Below, in pieces: positions 6,178 to 10,159 of a stretch of 10,159 bases of DNA. The position numbers and the translations under genes are program-made. Source of the stretch: CAYUNA01 sp047629355 (GTDB lineage Bacteria > Bacteroidota > Bacteroidia > Chitinophagales > Saprospiraceae). The notes under the pieces are model-generated. The model did not search any database and was not told the DNA's origin. It was given only the letters and a program-made list of their open reading frames with translations. Positions within the stretch are counted from its first letter, which is position 1; each line of letters starts with the position of its first letter. The stretch is from assembly GCA_047629355.1 (NCBI GenBank), contig JBLHWU010000221.1:1-10159 (forward strand), in the 5' to 3' direction.

Positions 6178-7494
6178 ATGAAAAGAAGAAATTTCTTAAA
6201 AAAAGCAGGAATTACAGCAGCTGCACCCTTTATTTTACCATCGGGACGATTGTTTGCAGCGACAGGAGCACGGGTGGTAAATCACGTCGTTTTTGTCTTA
6301 TTTGCAGGTGGAATTCGGCAGCAAGAATCGGTTAGTCAGCAATATTTGGCGAACCAAGGAACGAATTCAGAGGGAAATATCATGCGCAATATGTTGGAAG
6401 GTGATGCGCCAATTAATAATATTGTCTACGAACAATGGGCACCAATTTTAAATCAGCCGTTAGCAAAACAAGGCTCTTTTTTCAAAGAAGTTTTGTATAA
6501 AAATGGCCCGACGGGACACTATAACGGACATACCGTCGCGATGACGGGCAACTATACCGAGACGGGTTTGAATTTGAATATCAATCCCGAATTTCCGACC
6601 ATTTTTGAATATTATCGGAAGCATTCTGACCCTGCGCGAAGTGCACTAAATTCGTGGTGGATTTCAGAAGGACTCGGACCTTATCCGTCCTTGAATTATA
6701 GTCAGCATTCTGGTTATGGGGCGCTGTATGGAGCTAATTATCTACGCCCAGCCAGTTTGATTAGTCAGGCAGGATTGAACCAATTGGGGGCGGCAGTAAA
6801 TTATCAGCCTGATGATGTTGACCGTATTTTGAAAATAAAAAATATGCTTGACCGCAACTTTAGCAGTCAGGCGAATGCCTTACCGGGTATTCAAAATACG
6901 CTGAATGAACGGGAAATGATTAAGGCGTATTATTTGGAAACACTGGACAATGTTTTGAACGGAAGCTTTAAATGGGCGACGCCGAATAATGCGCTGAATG
7001 AATTGACCGGAGATTTGTTGGCATTAAGTGGGGCGTGGTCGGTGCTTGACCGTTTTACGCCAGAATTGACGGTGGTAAATACCACTAATTTGGACATTTG
7101 CCACAGTGATTTTTCTGGTTATTTGGGGGCAATGCACAAGGCGGATTATGGCGTTGGTTGGTTGTGGAACAAAATTCAAAATCACCCTGTTTTGGCAAAC
7201 GATACAATTATGATTTGTATGCCAGAGCATGGTCGAAATTTGGCGACCAACAATGTCAATGATAGCAATGGCTTCGGTGCTTATGACCACACGGGCGACG
7301 AAAATTCGCGGCGGTTGTTTGCGATGATTGCAGGACCAGAAGATAAAGTGATTCGGGATGAATTTGGGTCTTTGGGCAATGCAGCAGCGGAGTCGATTGA
7401 TATTGTGCCGACGATTGCGCATATTTTGGGATTTGAGGAGGATATTCCGAGTGGGATGTTGCCAGGAAGGGTTTTAAATGAGGCGTTTTATTAA
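6178..7494 (+). CDS. DUF1501-family protein, Tat-exported, alkaline-phosphatase fold
   Basis: A 438-residue exported protein. The N-terminus MKRRNFLKKAGITAAAPFIL carries a twin-arginine signal (RRNFLK, 3-8) with probable cleavage near residues 27-29 (LFAA). The rest fits DUF1501, a group in the alkaline phosphatase/sulfatase superfamily: VVFVLFAGGIRQQE (37-50), GHYNGHTVAMTG (113-124), LDICHSDFSGYLGAMHKAD (305-323), MICMPEHGRN (345-354), YDHTGDENSRR (369-379), and the sulfatase-like close IDIVPTIAHILGF (407-419). Asp306, His309, His351, Asp370 and His371 are candidate metal ligands; Glu350 replaces the Asp more usual before His. Activity on a real substrate is unproven for this family. It is probably co-transcribed with the two upstream lipoproteins. 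In Planctomycetes DUF1501 genes sit next to DUF1549/PSCyt1 genes, which matches this neighbourhood. Confidence 0.85.
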   Translation: MKRRNFLKKAGITAAAPFILPSGRLFAATGARVVNHVVFVLFAGGIRQQESVSQQYLANQGTNSEGNIMRNMLEGDAPINNIVYEQWAPILNQPLAKQGSFFKEVLYKNGPTGHYNGHTVAMTGNYTETGLNLNINPEFPTIFEYYRKHSDPARSALNSWWISEGLGPYPSLNYSQHSGYGALYGANYLRPASLISQAGLNQLGAAVNYQPDDVDRILKIKNMLDRNFSSQANALPGIQNTLNEREMIKAYYLETLDNVLNGSFKWATPNNALNELTGDLLALSGAWSVLDRFTPELTVVNTTNLDICHSDFSGYLGAMHKADYGVGWLWNKIQNHPVLANDTIMICMPEHGRNLATNNVNDSNGFGAYDHTGDENSRRLFAMIAGPEDKVIRDEFGSLGNAAAESIDIVPTIAHILGFEEDIPSGMLPGRVLNEAFY

Positions 7495-7535
7495 TTGTAA
7501 ATCTCAATTTTCAATTTTCAAAAAATTAAACTATA

Positions 7536-7584
7536 TTTTCAATAGTGGTCGGAGCGCTCTTGGCGCTCCAAACGCTATTGAAAA
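7536..7584. repeat. Long palindrome with 22-base arms
   Basis: Arms 7536-7557 and 7563-7584 pair at 19 of 22 positions plus one G-T wobble, with a 5-base loop. The inner stem GGAGCGC/GCGCTCC is GC-rich; the outer part TTTTCAATAG/CTATTGAAAA is AT-rich. It begins 41 bases past the DUF1501 stop. The strand after the stem reads AAAACAGTC in both directions, so it lacks a T-tract beyond the stem, although the stem's own base could help stop transcription. Confidence 0.8.
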
Positions 7585-7629
7585 CAGTCATATAAAACTT
7601 TTATTCACCATAATAAAACCATTTTCATT

Positions 7630-7868
7630 AAAAATTTGGTAGTGCCACAAATGTGCACTTTTACAGTTTAGGTGCTTTTGTTTATCAAATCGTTTTTATC
7701 CTTTAATACCTCTCCCGCGTTGCCGTAGGCAACGCGCACGGTGTTTTTTGAAGTTCAAAAATCTTACGATTTGCTCGCTGCTCAAACTTAAAAGAACCTT
7801 CGTTTACACGGTAATAAATCACTTTTTCAATAAATGGTGGTGCACATTTGTTACACTACCAAAAATTT
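7630..7868. mobile_element. MITE-like element, 223 bp, 21-bp TIRs, 8-bp direct repeats
   Basis: The left end (7638-7658) reads GGTAGTG-CC-ACAAATGTGCAC; the right end (7840-7860) is its reverse complement at 19 of 21 positions, differing only at the two middle bases. AAAAATTT stands immediately outside both ends (7630-7637 and 7861-7868), as expected for an 8-bp target duplication. The 223-bp interior has no reading frame for a transposase, so it would depend on an enzyme encoded elsewhere. It carries a perfect 9-bp GC-rich hairpin near its middle. Its right end is 20 bases from the ATG of the next gene. The flank is low-complexity, which weakens the target-duplication argument a little. Confidence 0.6.
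7716..7736. repeat. GC-rich hairpin A (CGCGTTGCC/GGCAACGCG)
   Basis: A perfect 9-bp stem (7716-7724 with 7728-7736) and 3-base loop GTA, inside the MITE-like element. CACGGTGTTTTTT follows, so a T-run stands 7 bases past the stem; a weak + strand terminator is possible. It is related in sequence and layout to the hairpin at 8975-8995. Confidence 0.75.
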
Positions 7869-7880
7869 GACTTATTTCAA

Positions 7881-8888
7881 ATGAAAAATATGAACAAATC
7901 AATCCTATTTCTTTTCGGCATCGCTTTCCTACTCTACGCCTGTTCAGAAACGACTTCTGAAGTCACTATCGAACCAGAAATGCCCGTCAATCCATTTGAT
8001 GGCATTGATTATTCGACGGGCATGGAGGAAATGATGCTGCCAGATTCTCATACATTTTTGGGCTTGCATACCTATATCTTTTCGTCAAGTTGCAATCAAC
8101 CAGGGTGTCACGATGGGACGTTTGAACCTAATTTTCGGACGGTGCAAAGTGCGTACAATTCGCTAGTGCTGCATCCCATTAATAAGAACTATGAATTTGC
8201 CGTGGATGGGCGCGAACCACTCCCCTGTCGCGTCACACCGGGGCAGCCGAATGCGTCGATGATGTGGCATCGGTTGACGATGCACAATCCGCCGAATTTC
8301 GAATTGATGCCATCGAGTGGAGAAGTGCTTTCTGATAAAAAATTGGACTTGATTGAAGAATGGATTTTGAATGGCGCGCGCGATATTTATGGCAATGAGC
8401 CGATGCCGACGAGCCAGCAGCCGTTTAGTTTTGGTATAATTGCCTATTTAAATAATTTTCGGATAGATACCATTCGTCCGGGGTCGCCGTTTAATACGTT
8501 TCAGACCTTGGATAATCAGGAAATTGAGCTGTGGTTTGGGTATTTAGATTATGATTTGAATGGCAATTTCCAATTTGGTAATACGCTGACATACAACAAG
8601 TTAAAACTATCAAAAAATCTTTACGATTTCTCTGATGCGATTGAATTGGATTTAGAAATTGTGCCAACTCCATTGTTAATCAATAGTATTTTTAGTCAGC
8701 CAGACCAGAACGAATTCCCGTATTATCAGCGAGTCATTTTTAATCCAAATGACCTTGGTTTTTCGGCTGGAGACCTCGTTTTTATGCGGTCGTATATCAA
8801 AGATGCGGACCATGATGAAGTGACGGAAAATCCGCAGACGGATACGCAGGTGGCGTTGCAGTTGTACTTTAGTTTTATGATTAATTGA
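7881..8888 (+). CDS. Lipoprotein with planctomycete-type cytochrome-c-like domain (PSCyt1-like)
   Basis: A 335-residue predicted lipoprotein; ATG 7881 (MKNMNKSILF) is chosen, with 7890 possible. The TTG at 7848 in the same frame lies inside the terminal repeat of the upstream element and is unlikely. The lipobox is FLLYAC (Cys21). Residues 68-166 follow the PSCyt1 layout: SSSCNQPGCHDG (68-79) gives a CX4CH haem-type motif, then CRVTPGQPNASMMWHRL (116-132), ELMPSSG (141-147; Met143 could be the distal ligand) and LIEEWILNGA (157-166). CX4CH is wider than standard CXXCH, so covalent haem is plausible but unproven. The C-terminal half (about 182-335) is beta-rich and ends with an acidic loop (IKDADHDEVTEN). 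In Planctomycetes this domain is fused to DUF1549/DUF1553 and sits beside DUF1501; here it stands alone downstream of such genes. Confidence 0.8.
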   Translation: MKNMNKSILFLFGIAFLLYACSETTSEVTIEPEMPVNPFDGIDYSTGMEEMMLPDSHTFLGLHTYIFSSSCNQPGCHDGTFEPNFRTVQSAYNSLVLHPINKNYEFAVDGREPLPCRVTPGQPNASMMWHRLTMHNPPNFELMPSSGEVLSDKKLDLIEEWILNGARDIYGNEPMPTSQQPFSFGIIAYLNNFRIDTIRPGSPFNTFQTLDNQEIELWFGYLDYDLNGNFQFGNTLTYNKLKLSKNLYDFSDAIELDLEIVPTPLLINSIFSQPDQNEFPYYQRVIFNPNDLGFSAGDLVFMRSYIKDADHDEVTENPQTDTQVALQLYFSFMIN

Positions 8889-8930
8889 GTGAATGATTAA
8901 GCAAAAGAGTTTGGCAAAGGGAATTTGAGA

Positions 8931-8958
8931 GGTAAAAGGTTTGTAAGAACCTTTTACC
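8931..8958. repeat. 11-bp perfect hairpin after the cytochrome-like gene
   Basis: GGTAAAAGGTT (8931-8941) pairs with AACCTTTTACC (8948-8958) around the loop TGTAAG. It lies 42 bases past the stop. CCTCAAAAACC follows, so there is no T-tract; mRNA 3' end protection or weak termination is possible. Confidence 0.65.
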
Positions 8959-8974
8959 CCTCAAAAACCACCCT

Positions 8975-8995
8975 CGCGCCGCCGCAGGTGGCGCG
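8975..8995. repeat. GC-rich hairpin B (CGCGCCGCC/GGTGGCGCG)
   Basis: A 9-bp stem (8975-8983 with 8987-8995; eight Watson-Crick pairs plus one G-T wobble) with loop GCA, 42 bases before the next ATG. It shares layout and flanks with hairpin A: ACC…C-rich before it and GTGTT after it. The stem bases differ in a compensated way. No T-tract follows directly. Confidence 0.75.
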
Positions 8996-9037
8996 GCAAG
9001 TGTTGATATTAGAATCATTTTTGAAAAAAGAAAAGCA

Positions 9038-9514
9038 ATGAATTTTTATAAAATAATCATCCTATTTTTAATCATTGGCGTGGCGTCTTGCACCAAAGAA
9101 AGCACAACTATCAATGACAATAATGAACCGAATCCGATGGTTAGCATCGTACCCGAAATTTCGCTCGAAAGCGTCTCTGCTACCGAGGTAATGGCGTACG
9201 AAGATTCCTTGGCATTTGTGATAAAATATACAGATGGAGACGGTGATTTGGGCGACGCAGATGCGGATATTATGTCGATTAAAGTGGTCGATACGCGCGA
9301 TGTAGAGAATTTAATTTTCAACTATCATTTCTCGCCACGCGCGCCCTTGGATGCGGAAATTACGATAACGGGGACCTTGGAAATTGTGCTGCAAAACACC
9401 ATTCTATTAGATGGAAATAATGCGCAGGAGACGACGACTTTTAAAATAAAAATTAAGGATAGAGCTGGAAATTGGAGCAATGAGGTAGAGACGGAGGTAA
9501 TTACGATTTTGTGA
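9038..9514 (+). CDS. Small lipoprotein with acidic DGDGDLGD loop, beta-rich
   Basis: A 158-residue predicted lipoprotein. MNFYKIIILFLIIGVASC has a good lipobox (VASC, Cys18), followed by TKES and a Ser/Asn/Pro linker to about residue 35. The rest alternates short strands with one acidic loop, YTDGDGDLGDADADIM (64-79), that resembles a calcium-binding turn and is often seen in small Bacteroidota envelope lipoproteins. A second short acidic turn (KIKDRAGNWSNE, 138-149) looks like the last strands of an Ig-like sandwich. It lies 149 bases past the cytochrome-like gene, whose own C-terminal half is of similar style, so a partner role is possible. No enzymatic motif is visible and the function is unknown. 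Confidence 0.75.
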   Translation: MNFYKIIILFLIIGVASCTKESTTINDNNEPNPMVSIVPEISLESVSATEVMAYEDSLAFVIKYTDGDGDLGDADADIMSIKVVDTRDVENLIFNYHFSPRAPLDAEITITGTLEIVLQNTILLDGNNAQETTTFKIKIKDRAGNWSNEVETEVITIL

Positions 9515-9522
9515 TTTTAAAG

Positions 9523-9541
9523 TAAAAATAGCTCATTTTTA
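9523..9541. terminator. Weak AT-rich hairpin after the last lipoprotein gene
   Basis: TAAAAAT (9523-9529) pairs with ATTTTTA (9535-9541) around AGCTC. The T-run is within the stem and the pairing is AT-only, so this is at best a weak bidirectional terminator. Confidence 0.25.
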
Positions 9542-9562
9542 TTTCAATTATGCCTTCTTAAA

Positions 9563-10159
9563 TAGTGCCTGTACGGAAACACTTAATGTTCTAAAAATCA
9601 ATGAATTAAGTTAGTATTTGACTACAATAAGAGAGATAAAAACCGTATATTGAGGACTAAAACCCTCCATTTTACAAGGTTTTTAACCAAGAGTTATTCA
9701 CACTCACTTTAAAAGTCAAAAAAATGCGTGCACGATTTCAACAGCAACTGAGTTTAGAAGTAATCCCAATAAATGAGGTAGCAATAAACAGAAGAACTCG
9801 ACATCAGTTAGCCCCGCTGCTGGTCACTTTACAATATGCGTTCATTGACAAAGAATTAAGCGAAGAAATCTTTAAAATATTAGAGGTCAAAATACTGAAA
9901 GGGAAGAAGCGGACGGGAGGCTTAGGCATGAGTCTGTGGGAGATATTAGTTTTGGGAACAAATAAGTTGAATTTGGAAATAGATTATGATTTCTTACACG
10001 ATTTGGCGAACAGTCACACCGAATTACGTGGTATCTTGGGTGTTGAAAGAAGTGACTATACAAGCGGTAAGAAATATGACGATCAAACCTTGGTAGACAT
10101 GGTAGACAATGTCAAATTATTGGATGAAGAGATGATACATGAAATCAGTGATGTCATCG
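9563..10159 (+). mobile_element. Insertion sequence of ISNCY type, left part
   Basis: The transposase gene from 9724 runs off the window, so only the left part is seen. The left end is not certain. The TAGTGCCTGTACGGAAAC stretch (9563-9580), about 160 bases before the gene, is the most end-like sequence in the spacer. It would be confirmed by an inverted copy past the right edge. The junction with host DNA therefore probably lies between 9515 and 9600. Confidence 0.5.
9724..10159 (+). CDS. ISNCY-family transposase, N-terminal 145 residues
   Basis: An open frame starting at ATG 9724 (MRARFQQQLSLEVIPINEV) and running past the right edge without a stop. The order of segments fits the ISNCY/IS1202-like transposases: an N-terminal MRxRFxQQLxL start, LSEEIFKILEVKILKGKKRTGG (44-65), GMSLWEILVLGTNKLNLEIDYDFLHDLAN (68-96), then ELRGILGVE (100-108). 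The family is usually over 400 residues, so about a third is present; the DDE catalytic residues would come later, beyond the window. The recognisable part has no frameshift, so the gene may be intact. It follows the lipoprotein cluster in the same direction and is probably independent of it. Confidence 0.82.
   Translation, partial: MRARFQQQLSLEVIPINEVAINRRTRHQLAPLLVTLQYAFIDKELSEEIFKILEVKILKGKKRTGGLGMSLWEILVLGTNKLNLEIDYDFLHDLANSHTELRGILGVERSDYTSGKKYDDQTLVDMVDNVKLLDEEMIHEISDVI

Larger units (their letters stand above)
7495..7880. other. Spacer filled with palindromic elements
   Basis: 386 bases without a gene between DUF1501 and the cytochrome-like lipoprotein. Almost all of it is explained by two elements listed separately: a 22-bp-arm palindrome (7536-7584) and a MITE-like element (7630-7868) with a GC-rich hairpin inside. 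A small perfect palindrome, TTTTTGAA-g-TTCAAAAA (7745-7761), also lies inside. No TAnnTTTG box is seen, and no reading frame of note. Confidence 0.6.

Noticed and set aside
7024..7422. 132-codon minus-strand frame
   Set aside because: A shadow of the DUF1501 gene, rich in Arg, His and Ile as antisense translations tend to be.
6094..7736. CRISPR array made of the repeated palindromes
   Set aside because: The palindromes differ in sequence, spacing is irregular and no regular spacers occur.
7848..7880. Upstream TTG start for the cytochrome-like lipoprotein
   Set aside because: It lies inside the terminal inverted repeat of the MITE-like element and would put 11 polar or aromatic residues before a normal lipoprotein signal peptide beginning at 7881.

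Overview
The window looks like chromosomal DNA from a member of Bacteroidota, most plausibly a Saprospiraceae-like marine or freshwater bacterium. The reasons are the AT-rich spacers, weak Shine-Dalgarno signals, -7 boxes of the TAnnTTTG type, and several short lipoproteins whose lipobox cysteine is followed by TKKE, KKE or TKE. The genus assignment is an impression, not a proof. All intact genes lie on the + strand.

Left part (1-4041): a CoxE-like VWA protein without its usual AAA+ ATPase partner in view. Next comes a 372-residue fusion of a GNAT-type acyltransferase with a C-terminal cyclic-nucleotide-binding domain. A short minus-strand remnant of what looks like a membrane-anchored AraC-type regulator follows (truncated and frameshifted at an A AAA AAG run), then a chloramphenicol-acetyltransferase-family protein. 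The 600 bp after it (4042-4637) hold no convincing protein gene. They do hold a minus-strand promoter-like box and, about 400 bp away, a hairpin with a T-tract readable only on the minus strand, so an unannotated antisense or noncoding RNA is possible.

Central and right part (4638-9514): five + strand genes for exported proteins. They are two lipoproteins with repeated Y-x-x-L-x-x-R-x-P helical motifs (DUF1549/DUF4214-like), a Tat-exported DUF1501 protein of the alkaline-phosphatase/sulfatase fold, a lipoprotein with a planctomycete-type cytochrome-c-like domain (CX4CH ... MP ... WI-x-x-GA), and a small beta-rich lipoprotein with a DGDGDLGD acidic loop. In Planctomycetes the PSCyt1, DUF1549 and DUF1553 domains are fused and the gene sits beside a DUF1501 gene. 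Here the same parts appear to be spread over separate small envelope proteins, which suggests a reduced version of that still uncharacterised system. This cluster is the best candidate for a poorly described biological system in the window.

The spacers of this cluster are packed with palindromic DNA. There is a GGGTAYTG-type 33-bp inverted repeat (6094-6171), a 22-bp-arm palindrome (7536-7584), and a 223-bp MITE-like element with 21-bp terminal inverted repeats flanked by the 8-bp direct repeat AAAAATTT (7630-7868). Two related GC-rich hairpins show compensatory base changes (7716-7736 and 8975-8995), and there is one further hairpin (8931-8958). The window ends inside an ISNCY-type transposase gene (from 9724), so an insertion sequence occupies the right edge.
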